DNA of 9,476 bases from an uncultured Clostridia bacterium (GTDB lineage Bacteria > Bacillota > Clostridia > Oscillospirales > Acutalibacteraceae), in contig CAMUZD010000042.1 of NCBI GenBank assembly GCA_947165115.1, positions 1-9,476 of the forward strand. The letters run 5' to 3'. The notes under the pieces were generated by a model. The model was not told where the DNA came from. It saw only the letters and a program-made list of their open reading frames with translations, and searched no databases. Numbering within the stretch: the first letter of the stretch is position 1; every line of letters begins with the position of its first letter. The translations under genes and the position numbers were made by a program. This document shows positions 1 to 6,454 of this stretch, piece by piece.

Positions 1-53
1 GAGAGGATAATCAGCAGTATTAAGCTCGCGAAGAAATCGAAAAACCGTTTCAT
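1..53 (-). CDS. Bacterial sugar transferase, N-terminal fragment (runs off the left edge)
   Basis: Only the first 18 codons are in the window, reading MKRFFDFFASLILLIILS (the last codon is TC plus an unseen base, which is Ser in any case). This short basic start followed at once by a hydrophobic helix is the typical opening of the bacterial sugar transferase family (PF02397). These are membrane enzymes that move a sugar phosphate onto undecaprenyl phosphate to start capsule, exopolysaccharide or glycan synthesis. The ATG (53-51) overlaps the prfB stop codon in an ATGA arrangement, and only a weak GAAG-like site lies upstream, so translation is probably coupled to prfB. The catalytic domain is outside the window. 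The call rests on the N-terminal pattern alone; another small membrane protein is possible. Confidence 0.62.
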   Translation of the reverse strand, partial: MKRFFDFFASLILLIIL

Positions 54-1162
54 TTATTCTTCAATGACTCCATTTTAAGATATGCGTTAATGAATCCGTC
101 GATGTCGCCGTCCATAACAGCCTGAATATTACCCATTTCATAGCCGGTGCGGTGGTCTTTGGCGAGGGTGTAGGGCATAAAGACATAGGAGCGAATCTGG
201 CTGCCCCAGGCAATTTCCCTCTGCTCGCCCTTGATATCGCCTATCTTGTCGAGATGCTCTCTCTCCTTGATTTCGATGAGCTTTGAGCGCAGCATCTTCA
301 TGGCGACTTCCCTGTTCTGATGCTGGCTTCTCTCAACCTGGCAGGCGCAGACGATGCCGGTCGGAATATGCGTAATTCTGACGGCTGACGAGGTCTTGTT
401 GACCTTCTGTCCGCCGGCGCCGCTCGAGCGGTAATAATCTATTTTAAGATCATCGGGATTGATTTCAACCTCAACCGTGTCATCAATTTCGGGCATAACC
501 TCAAGGGAGGCAAACGAAGTGTGCCTTCTGCCCGAAGCGTCGAACGGGGAAATTCTGACAAGGCGGTGAACGCCCATTTCGCCCTTCAAGTAGCCGTAAG
601 CGTTCTCGCCCTCGATACGCAGAACGGCGGATTTGAGGCCCGCCTCATCGCCGTCGAGGAAATCTATCATGCTGACCGAGAAGCCGCGTTTTTCGGCCCA
701 GTGCTGATACATGCGAACGAGCATCTGGTTCCAGTCCTGCGCCTCGGTTCCGCCGGCGCCCGCGTGGAAGGTGAGGATGGCGGGGCTGTTGTCATATTCG
801 CCCGAGAGCAGGGTGCTGAGCGTCATATCCTCGAGCTTTTTCACAAAGTTATCGGATGCCTCTTTGCATTCGTCAAACATATCGAGATCCTCCGCCTCGT
901 CGGCGAGCTCGATAAGAACGAGCGCATCGTCATACTCGGCCGAGAGATTCTCATAGGCCTTGATTTTATTTTTGAGCTGGGTGATTCTCTGCTGAACCTT
1001 CTGCGAATTCTCAACATCGTTCCAGAAGCCCTCGGCCTCGGTCTGCTTCTCGAGATCCACCGCCTCGGCGCTCATTTTTTCGATGCCGAGCGCCTCACCG
1101 AGCTGCTTGAGTTTCTCGGCGTAATCGGTCAGCGCAAGTCTTAATTCTTCAAACTGTAACAT
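50..1162 (-). CDS. prfB: Peptide chain release factor 2 (RF2), uninterrupted frame
   Basis: This class I release factor reads UGA and UAA stop codons in the ribosomal A site and triggers hydrolysis of peptidyl-tRNA. At 370 residues it is full length for RF2. The N-terminal helical domain spans about residues 1-110. The stop-codon recognition tripeptide SPF is at 205-207 (the RF2 signature; RF1 has PxT). The catalytic GGQ is at 250-252, inside the conserved context SGAGGQKVNKTSSAVRITH. Near residue 25 most bacterial prfB genes carry CTTTGAC and need a +1 frameshift. Here the codons read GCG CTC GGC ATC with no stop, so RF2 is made from one frame. The ATG at 1162-1160 is fixed by an in-frame TGA two codons upstream. 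The gene ends in TGA, one of RF2's own stop codons, overlapping the next start. Confidence 0.96.
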   Translation of the reverse strand: MLQFEELRLALTDYAEKLKQLGEALGIEKMSAEAVDLEKQTEAEGFWNDVENSQKVQQRITQLKNKIKAYENLSAEYDDALVLIELADEAEDLDMFDECKEASDNFVKKLEDMTLSTLLSGEYDNSPAILTFHAGAGGTEAQDWNQMLVRMYQHWAEKRGFSVSMIDFLDGDEAGLKSAVLRIEGENAYGYLKGEMGVHRLVRISPFDASGRRHTSFASLEVMPEIDDTVEVEINPDDLKIDYYRSSGAGGQKVNKTSSAVRITHIPTGIVCACQVERSQHQNREVAMKMLRSKLIEIKEREHLDKIGDIKGEQREIAWGSQIRSYVFMPYTLAKDHRTGYEMGNIQAVMDGDIDGFINAYLKMESLKNK

Positions 1163-1165
1163 AAA

Positions 1166-1207
1166 TCAAGCAAGGCGTCTTTGCCTTTCCTTTCTCACAG
1201 AAATCAT
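1166..1207 (-). other. Possible 13-codon leader ORF ending in UGA, in frame with prfB
   Basis: Between the predicted prfB transcription start (about 1217) and the prfB ATG, a short frame reads MISVRKERQRRLA and then stops at TGA (1168-1166). Only one codon (TTT) separates that stop from the prfB ATG in the same frame. No Shine-Dalgarno sequence precedes its ATG, which would lie about 10 nt from the transcript end. A UGA in this position could in principle link RF2 supply to prfB translation, but a short frame like this can also arise by chance. Confidence 0.2.
1172..1194 (-). promoter_or_regulatory. prfB ribosome binding site with a hairpin between SD and start
   Basis: The best Shine-Dalgarno-like sequence upstream of prfB is GAAAGGA at 1194-1188. 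It ends 25 nt before the ATG, too far for normal initiation. Directly after it lies a small stem, AAGGC (1187-1183) pairing with GCCTT (1176-1172) around a 6-nt loop. If this folds, the unpaired distance from the stem foot to the ATG falls to 9 nt. The stem is only 5 bp, so its importance is uncertain. Confidence 0.35.
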
Positions 1208-1223
1208 AATTTATCAATTATAT

Positions 1224-1252
1224 ATTATATAATAGAATATGATAAATGTAAA
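1224..1252 (-). promoter_or_regulatory. Sigma-A promoter for prfB
   Basis: On the minus strand, TTTACA (1252-1247) and TATAAT (1229-1224) are separated by 17 nt, matching the housekeeping consensus at 11 of 12 positions. Transcription should begin near 1217, giving a leader of about 55 nt before prfB. It is back to back with the promoter of the plus-strand zinc-ribbon gene; the two -35 boxes are 22 nt apart. Confidence 0.8.
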
Positions 1253-1274
1253 GGAATAATTTGTAAATAAGCTC

Positions 1275-1303
1275 TTGACACTTGCGGGTGCCAAATTTAT
1301 AAT
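1275..1303 (+). promoter_or_regulatory. Perfect-consensus sigma-A promoter for the zinc-ribbon membrane protein
   Basis: TTGACA (1275-1280), a 17-nt spacer and TATAAT (1298-1303) match the housekeeping consensus at all 12 positions and at the optimal spacing. Transcription should begin near 1310, giving a short leader of about 27 nt before the ATG at 1337. No clear operator palindrome is visible around it. Confidence 0.88.
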
Positions 1304-1323
1304 TAAACTGTTAAATAATTGAA

Positions 1324-1329
1324 AAGAGG
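1324..1329 (+). promoter_or_regulatory. Ribosome binding site that sets the start of the zinc-ribbon gene
   Basis: AAGAGG lies 7 nt upstream of the ATG at 1337. An in-frame TTG at 1319 would place this site inside the coding region, so the ATG is preferred. Confidence 0.7.
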
Positions 1330-1336
1330 AATTAAA

Positions 1337-1858
1337 ATGCAGTTAGTTGAAGCAAAATGTCCTAATTGCGGAGCAATACTCTCTGTTGATAATGAAAAGG
1401 ATGCCGCTGTTTGTGAGTTTTGCGGAACACCCTATATTGTAGAAAAAGCGATAGAAGGCGCAATTTCAAACAGCACAATTAATAATTCTGTGATTAAAAT
1501 CTATAATTCAGGAAACAGTCGAACACAAGAATCCGAACTGTCAGAAGAAGAACTATATAACCGATACACTTCAGATTATACCAATATAAAAAAGAGAATA
1601 AGAAAAGGTAAACTAATAGCGTTTATTATATCTTTAATTATTGCTTTAATATTTATTGGAATGCTTTTGCTGGGATTGAATATGGAAGAAACTCTGAATG
1701 TTAGATGGGTGCTAATCTTATTTGGAGGTGCTGGTGCTTTTCCCTTTTTAATAGCGGCAGTTACCTCACTTTTCACAACACCCGATTCAGACAAAAAAAG
1801 GATAAAGGATCTTAACAATGCATATGAAAAAGCACGCCTAAAAAAACGATACAAATAA
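1337..1858 (+). CDS. Zinc-ribbon protein with two transmembrane segments, function unknown
   Basis: This is a 173-residue protein. An N-terminal zinc ribbon has the spacing CX2C-X14-CX2C (CPNC at 8-11, CEFC at 26-29), like the short zinc ribbons found on many uncharacterised Bacillota membrane proteins. A polar linker, rich in Ser, Asn and Glu, spans about 40-90. Two hydrophobic helices follow at about 93-114 and 124-146, then a basic tail ending KKRYK. Both ends are probably cytoplasmic, with a tight loop outside; this is inferred from the charges. It is the only plus-strand gene here. It is visibly more AT-rich than its neighbours, with many AAA, ATA, AGA and TTA codons, which suggests later arrival or a different origin. 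It has its own strong promoter and terminator and so forms a single-gene unit. I do not recognise a named family. Confidence 0.82.
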   Translation: MQLVEAKCPNCGAILSVDNEKDAAVCEFCGTPYIVEKAIEGAISNSTINNSVIKIYNSGNSRTQESELSEEELYNRYTSDYTNIKKRIRKGKLIAFIISLIIALIFIGMLLLGLNMEETLNVRWVLILFGGAGAFPFLIAAVTSLFTTPDSDKKRIKDLNNAYEKARLKKRYK

Positions 1859-1865
1859 AAATAAG

Positions 1866-1892
1866 CTCGCAGGAAAGAATCCTGCGAGTTTT
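1866..1892. terminator. Bidirectional rho-independent terminator
   Basis: A perfect 9-bp stem, CTCGCAGGA (1866-1874) with TCCTGCGAG (1880-1888), encloses a 5-nt loop. On the plus strand it is followed by TTTT, ending the zinc-ribbon gene. On the minus strand it is followed by CTTATTTTTATTT, ending the hydrolase gene that stops at 1924. Its place between two convergent genes fits use in both directions. Confidence 0.88.
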
Positions 1893-1923
1893 CATATGCA
1901 GTTACCCTAGCACAATATGATTT

Positions 1924-3621
1924 TTATGAAACAAAATCAATCGTCCGATGATATATATCTCTGCCGAGGGCCGGCTTGATATAATACACCGTCAGCGTGC
2001 TGTGACCGGCGGGAATATTATCCGGGCAGCCGAGCGTCATGGTTTTTCCGGGAGCAACCGCTCTGACTGCGGGCAGCTTCAGTCTGACGGAATTCAGCTT
2101 TACATCGAGTATGACGACGGCCGATTTCTCCGAGAGATTGGTGATAACGAGACTTCCGTCTTTATTGATATAGCCCGGGGCGCAGTCCGAAAAATCGGCG
2201 GCAACGCTTCTGTAGGGCGCTCTCGAGTAGTTGAACTGCGGATACGCCTTGTCCGAGCGGACATTCATTCTTTTATCTGCGAAGAGCAGAGTCTTCACAA
2301 GGCTGAAGCCGTATGGATCCTTGGCGTAGCAGCCGTGATATTCATCCTTGATGAACCAGGTGTGCTCAGGCAGATAGCAGCTCGTGGCGTCTATCTGCAT
2401 CGAGGGGGCAAGATGCCTGTGGCTTCTGTTCGCGCAGACCGTGTAAGCGGGCTTATAGCTGTCGGGGAAACATTTTTCGGCATCTGAGCAGACTGCTCCG
2501 CTCGTCCTCCGGGCGTCGAGAAGCATATCGGCGAGTTTTTCGCCGCCGAAAGCAGTATAATCCACATAATTGCAGATTATCGAAACATTTATTCCGCGCT
2601 TCATACAGGCGAGGAAGTTGCTGCGGTAATTCTTCATAACGTTATAGTGGATGATGTCACTCTTCCTGATTATCTCCCTGTTTGCCTTCTTATCGAGGAA
2701 CATCGGCTTGAGCTCGGTATAATCCTCGGGAGTCAGCAGATCCCAGAGACTGCCCCAGGTGAGTGGCATTTCCCTGATTTCTTTGAGAAAAGCTTCAACA
2801 ACCGGCTCAAGGCGGCTTAAATCAAGATTGCGCAGAACGGGAGCGAGATTCGTTTCCGCTCCGATTAAGCTCTCGGCGAGGGCTATGAGGCTCCTTGTGC
2901 AGAATTCGGTCTCTCCGAGGAAGAATCTGCGTGTGAAGGAGGTGCCTCCGAGGGCGGGGACATCGAGAGTCGCATTATTTACGGGTGCCGTATCTTTGAA
3001 AAGAGAGAGGTAGGCGCCGGTGATGAATCCGCCGTAGCTCATGCCGAAAATATTGACTTTCCTGCAGCCGGTGAAATTTATTACATCCTTTACGTATCTG
3101 TTCAGCTCCTGCGCGCAGTCATATGCGCCCATCCTGAAATCATACTGGAAGAGGAACACGTTGTCTCTGCCGGTTTTTTCGGCGCAGTAAGCGCATAATT
3201 CGGGCTCGTTGATTTCATCGGGAGCGTTGTCGAGCAGATAACCGTAGCTCGAAATCGCGGGGTCATTGGGATAATGGACGATATCGTATTTTGACGAGCC
3301 GTCGGGATTCGTATACATCTTCTCGAGGATTATCTCTCCGCCGACCGCAACGGTAACTCCCAGAGGAGCGCCGTTTCCGAGAAGGAACGCCGCGAGGCAT
3401 CTGATGAAATTCGGGAAATCCCTCAATGTCTGACCGAGAGCGTCGCCGACGCCGAAGGGCCAGATGGTTTTCTGCGAATCGGTGCCGTAGTTTTCATAAA
3501 GATTTCCGGAAGAATATCCGCTGACGATTATAACCGGATAATCCTGCTTCTGCGCGAACGCAGGCATCGCGCAAAGCGCAATTATTATCAGAGTAAGAAC
3601 AACGCACGTTGCTTTCTTCAT
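1924..3621 (-). CDS. Secreted LCAT/lipase-like alpha/beta hydrolase
   Basis: This 565-residue protein probably acts as an esterase, lipase or acyltransferase outside the cell. Residues 1-23 form a signal peptide: basic start, hydrophobic core, then a cleavage site after AFA. The mature part opens with PVIIVSGYSSG, the oxyanion-side strand seen in lecithin:cholesterol acyltransferase-like enzymes (PF02450). YDFR at 160-163 resembles the YDWR signature of that family. GMSYG at 193-197 is the nucleophile elbow with Ser195. The catalytic His is probably 429 (DEYHG) or 420; the acid is not assigned with confidence. The last 100 or so residues look like a beta-rich accessory domain. Many Cys are present. 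No sortase or lipoprotein signal is seen. The start is supported by AGGAGA 6 nt upstream of the ATG. It lies 58 nt after the pseudo-ATPase gene with a hairpin between. The substrate cannot be told from sequence. Confidence 0.85.
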   Translation of the reverse strand: MKKATCVVLTLIIIALCAMPAFAQKQDYPVIIVSGYSSGNLYENYGTDSQKTIWPFGVGDALGQTLRDFPNFIRCLAAFLLGNGAPLGVTVAVGGEIILEKMYTNPDGSSKYDIVHYPNDPAISSYGYLLDNAPDEINEPELCAYCAEKTGRDNVFLFQYDFRMGAYDCAQELNRYVKDVINFTGCRKVNIFGMSYGGFITGAYLSLFKDTAPVNNATLDVPALGGTSFTRRFFLGETEFCTRSLIALAESLIGAETNLAPVLRNLDLSRLEPVVEAFLKEIREMPLTWGSLWDLLTPEDYTELKPMFLDKKANREIIRKSDIIHYNVMKNYRSNFLACMKRGINVSIICNYVDYTAFGGEKLADMLLDARRTSGAVCSDAEKCFPDSYKPAYTVCANRSHRHLAPSMQIDATSCYLPEHTWFIKDEYHGCYAKDPYGFSLVKTLLFADKRMNVRSDKAYPQFNYSRAPYRSVAADFSDCAPGYINKDGSLVITNLSEKSAVVILDVKLNSVRLKLPAVRAVAPGKTMTLGCPDNIPAGHSTLTVYYIKPALGRDIYHRTIDFVS

Positions 3622-3647
3622 TTTGCATCTCCTGAATTCAATATTTA

Positions 3648-3669
3648 CCGCCCGCTTTCCGGCGGGCGG
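3648..3669. repeat. GC-rich intergenic inverted repeat
   Basis: CCGCCCGC (3648-3655) and GCGGGCGG (3662-3669) form a perfect 8-bp, all-GC stem with a 6-nt loop, between the pseudo-ATPase stop and the hydrolase start. Neither side is followed by a run of T, so it is not a standard rho-independent terminator. It could reduce read-through, protect the 3' end of the upstream message, or lower hydrolase expression relative to the operon. No convincing separate promoter is visible between it and the hydrolase gene. Confidence 0.65.
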
Positions 3670-3679
3670 ATATTAATTA

Positions 3680-6442
3680 TTATTTCCTGCCGAGCAGAAT
3701 CGTTCCGGCGATACCGGCGGCTTCGAGCAGCATAATCAGCACTGCCCAGAGAATTGTGATTCCGCCCTCTCCCGCAATGCCCGAAACAACGGTGAGGACC
3801 ACGCCGAGAACCATCGCGGCAATCTGCATAAAGATACCGATTCTGTTCTTTGCGGCCATCGAGCAGGCGGTAGCCATCGCCTTGAGCATCGAGAATGCGC
3901 CGCCGTCGTGGATTATTCCTGCAGGCAGACGGTCGGTGACCGAATCCTTCCTGCGCTTATAGAGTCTGCCCGCGACGGACGAGAGAATCTTGAAATTGTC
4001 GGGATTAAGGCCGAAGCTCTCCGAAATCAGGTTCTCCGTTACATTGACATCGTTTGTGCGGACAAGTATCTGAATTCCGTTATTCTCAAGCTGCTTGAGA
4101 TAGTTCTTTATATTCTCGTCAACGCTGTAGCTGACTACGAACATCGCTGCAAGCTGCTCATTGACGGCGAGGTAGATAACCTTTCTGCCGTCGTGCGCGT
4201 ATCTGTCTTCATACGCCTTGTCGGGCGCCTTGATATTGTGATGAACGAGCATATTCCTGTTGCCGAGGAGCACCTTCTGCTCGTAGATTCTCGCGGAAAT
4301 GCCCATCTTATCCTCATAGACGAGCTCGCGCACGGGCGGAAGGAGATCGGCTCTGCTGTCAACAACCTGCTCGAAGCACTCTCTGAGCGGACCGCCCGAT
4401 TTGATGACCATCGCGGCCGTGTAGAGAAGCACGACATCCATGCGCATGCACTTGAAATCCTTCATGCCGTGCATAGTGCAGTTCTTGCGGTCGAATATAT
4501 CCGCCGAATCGAGGACGACGGCGTTCGCCTGGGATACGGCGTCGGCCGTGTCGAGACTCGCTATCATCGAGCCCTCTCTGTTGAGGCGCTTATTTGAAAC
4601 GAAGGAGATGAACGAGGGAATGAATCTGCCGAAAATCGGGGCGCTCAGGCAGATTGCGGCGGTGAATGCCGCGAAGAAGGCCATAAACTCCTGCTTGACT
4701 ATACCCACGACAACTCCCGCGATGAGCGAGGCAACCACCGAGGCGACAATCATGACCTTGGTCCATTTTTCATTATCCTGCTCGCTCTCGGAATTCTTGA
4801 CGAAATCGGAGGGGAAGGCAATATTTGAGGAATAATAAATCTTCGCGTCGCCCATCAGCAGACCTCTGCCGAGCTCAAAGACTTCGCTCTCATTGTCAAA
4901 CTGGTGAACCGCATACATATTATGGTCGTAGCTGAAAGCGCAGACCGAGAAATTATCAAGAATCCTGCGCGCGTCGATTACATCGGTGATTTTATTGAGA
5001 AGCAGTCCGAAAACGGCTATTGCGCCGAATACGGGATAAGCTCCCTTGTCTATCGTTACAGCCGCGAGGGTATTCTCGATAAGGGCGACCACAACCGCTA
5101 TCACGGTCGCGGAATTGCCGCTGAGCCTGCCCTTGACGGTCTGGGTGAAGGTATCGAAAAATCTTGTGGAATCAAGCACGACGGCAACGATTATAAGCAG
5201 GGCGTTGACAACGCACATAATCACGCTCTCGGGACCGAAAAGGGATGATGAGAATACGTCCGCGCGCACCAGTGTACTGATAATCGCGATGAGAAGCAGA
5301 GCGCCTTCGACCACGCCCATAAGCACTGCGGAATGCATGGTGACCTTGACTCTCTCGGTCAGGCGGGTGTGAATCCTGTTGCGCTCACCGGGCTCATTGT
5401 ATTCGCCGATTGCTTCAACCAGCGACATACCCGCGTCATCCTCTTCGGGAGCCGCTTCTTCGGGAGTGTCCGCAAGGGGCAGGTCTTCGCTCAGCTCTTC
5501 AAATCCTTCGCCGAATTCCTCATCGATATTGTCAATTTTGAATTTCTTTGCCTTCTGTTTGCGTTTCTTGTTGAGGTTCTCCTCCACATCGTCTTCGCTC
5601 GACTGATTCGGAACGGCCTCTGCGGGAACATCTACGAAATCGGTGAGGATAATCTGACCCTCAACATTGATTTCGCCGGGCTCCTCTTTCTTTTCGGTTC
5701 TGCCGGGCAGAGGAATAATCTTTGTCTTTTCCTCGTCGAACTTCTTATTCGCGGCATCCTCGGCGGCCATCAGGGTAGGCATACCCTCAAGATCCTCTTT
5801 GCTGTCGGATTCGCCTTTTTTAACGACTATACCCGATTTGTCATTCGGGAACTCGGGCTCCTTCTCCTCCTCTTCGGGGAGCGGAATATCCTCGGGCCTG
5901 AGCTTCTCGAAGAACTTCTTGCGGAAGTCAATCTTGGGCTTATCCTCATCCTCTTCCCTGCTTTCGCCTATAGTCGGCGGAAGAGGCTCGGGCTTTTCGG
6001 TATGGTTCGAGTATTTGATTTCGGTCGGCTCAGGCACGGCATCGGGCATAACGACCGTCTCCATCTCAAATGAAAACGGGTCAAAACCGTCACCCTCATC
6101 CTCGAAGAATTTCTCCTGACCGGAAACCTCGCTGCCGGAGAATATGTCGGTCGGCTCGGGGATTTCCTCCTCGGGCTCTTCATCCGTATCTGTTTTAAGG
6201 GTGAACATACCCTCGTCGAATTCGCTGCCCGCAAGCATCTTTTCGAGCCTGTCTGCCGCGGATTCCTTTTTCTCGGCGGGAGTGAATTCCCCGCCGCTCT
6301 CTTCGGCTATAAGGCGGTCGATATCGTCGAGCGACCATTCCTTGGAGGGCTTATCCTCCGCAGAGTCCGTGTCGCCGAGCACCTCGCCGAGTATTTTTTC
6401 GAGCTCTTCATCATTTGTATCGGGTTTTACATAATCACTCAT
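3680..6442 (-). CDS. Degenerate P-type (P1B-like) ATPase with a long acidic disordered N-terminus
   Basis: This protein has 920 residues. Residues 1 to about 360 are acidic, rich in Glu, Asp, Pro and Ser and probably disordered, with short helical motifs (ELEKILGEVLG; WSLDDIDRLIAEE) and one basic patch near 291-304. Eight hydrophobic segments follow: about 370-390, 405-423, 444-462, 468-484, a shortened A-domain-sized loop, then 563-582, 586-612, a cytoplasmic domain of about 250 residues, then 867-890 and 894-915. This is the 4+2+2 plan of P1B ATPases. The usual CPC is CLSAP (598-602). The phosphorylation motif DKTGT is DSADI (Asp645). TGD is TND (796-798). GDGxND is HDGGAF (845-850). No TGES is seen. 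The N-domain-like stretch GISARIYEQKVLLGN (714-728) remains. The ATG at 6442 is chosen because GAGGTGA lies 5 nt upstream. It is probably a pseudoenzyme with a scaffold or sensor role (inference). Confidence 0.78.
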   Translation of the reverse strand: MSDYVKPDTNDEELEKILGEVLGDTDSAEDKPSKEWSLDDIDRLIAEESGGEFTPAEKKESAADRLEKMLAGSEFDEGMFTLKTDTDEEPEEEIPEPTDIFSGSEVSGQEKFFEDEGDGFDPFSFEMETVVMPDAVPEPTEIKYSNHTEKPEPLPPTIGESREEDEDKPKIDFRKKFFEKLRPEDIPLPEEEEKEPEFPNDKSGIVVKKGESDSKEDLEGMPTLMAAEDAANKKFDEEKTKIIPLPGRTEKKEEPGEINVEGQIILTDFVDVPAEAVPNQSSEDDVEENLNKKRKQKAKKFKIDNIDEEFGEGFEELSEDLPLADTPEEAAPEEDDAGMSLVEAIGEYNEPGERNRIHTRLTERVKVTMHSAVLMGVVEGALLLIAIISTLVRADVFSSSLFGPESVIMCVVNALLIIVAVVLDSTRFFDTFTQTVKGRLSGNSATVIAVVVALIENTLAAVTIDKGAYPVFGAIAVFGLLLNKITDVIDARRILDNFSVCAFSYDHNMYAVHQFDNESEVFELGRGLLMGDAKIYYSSNIAFPSDFVKNSESEQDNEKWTKVMIVASVVASLIAGVVVGIVKQEFMAFFAAFTAAICLSAPIFGRFIPSFISFVSNKRLNREGSMIASLDTADAVSQANAVVLDSADIFDRKNCTMHGMKDFKCMRMDVVLLYTAAMVIKSGGPLRECFEQVVDSRADLLPPVRELVYEDKMGISARIYEQKVLLGNRNMLVHHNIKAPDKAYEDRYAHDGRKVIYLAVNEQLAAMFVVSYSVDENIKNYLKQLENNGIQILVRTNDVNVTENLISESFGLNPDNFKILSSVAGRLYKRRKDSVTDRLPAGIIHDGGAFSMLKAMATACSMAAKNRIGIFMQIAAMVLGVVLTVVSGIAGEGGITILWAVLIMLLEAAGIAGTILLGRK

Positions 6443-6447
6443 TACCT

Positions 6448-6454
6448 TCACCTC
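6448..6454 (-). promoter_or_regulatory. Ribosome binding site of the pseudo-ATPase gene, overlapping the rlmB stop
   Basis: GAGGTGA (6454-6448) matches seven bases of the ideal site and sits 5 nt before the ATG at 6442. It shares two bases with the rlmB TGA (6455-6453), so ribosomes ending rlmB are well placed to restart. A GTG at 6451 lies inside this site and is therefore not the start. Confidence 0.8.

Noticed and set aside
521..1144. Plus-strand open frame opposite prfB
   Set aside because: prfB is beyond doubt on the minus strand, and the plus frame has no initiation signal or family resemblance.
1948..2487. Plus-strand open frame opposite the secreted hydrolase
   Set aside because: It overlaps the conserved hydrolase coding region and shows no motif or ribosome binding site.
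3908..4597. Plus-strand open frame opposite the pseudo-ATPase P/N region
   Set aside because: The minus-strand frame here has P-type-like motif order and continues through 920 codons. The opposite frame has no domain signal.
4870..4900. Internal minus-strand TTGACA as a promoter -35 box
   Set aside because: No -10-like sequence lies 16-18 nt downstream; it falls inside coding sequence.
5333..6119. Plus-strand open frames opposite the acidic N-terminal region of the pseudo-ATPase
   Set aside because: They are rich in Leu/Phe or Ser, as expected when Glu and Asp codons are read on the other strand. This is a composition artefact, not a membrane protein.
3680..6442. A working metal-transporting P1B ATPase
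   Set aside because: The CPC, DKTGT, GDGxND and TGES motifs needed for metal binding and the phosphorylation cycle are altered or missing, and no N-terminal CxxC metal-binding domain is present.
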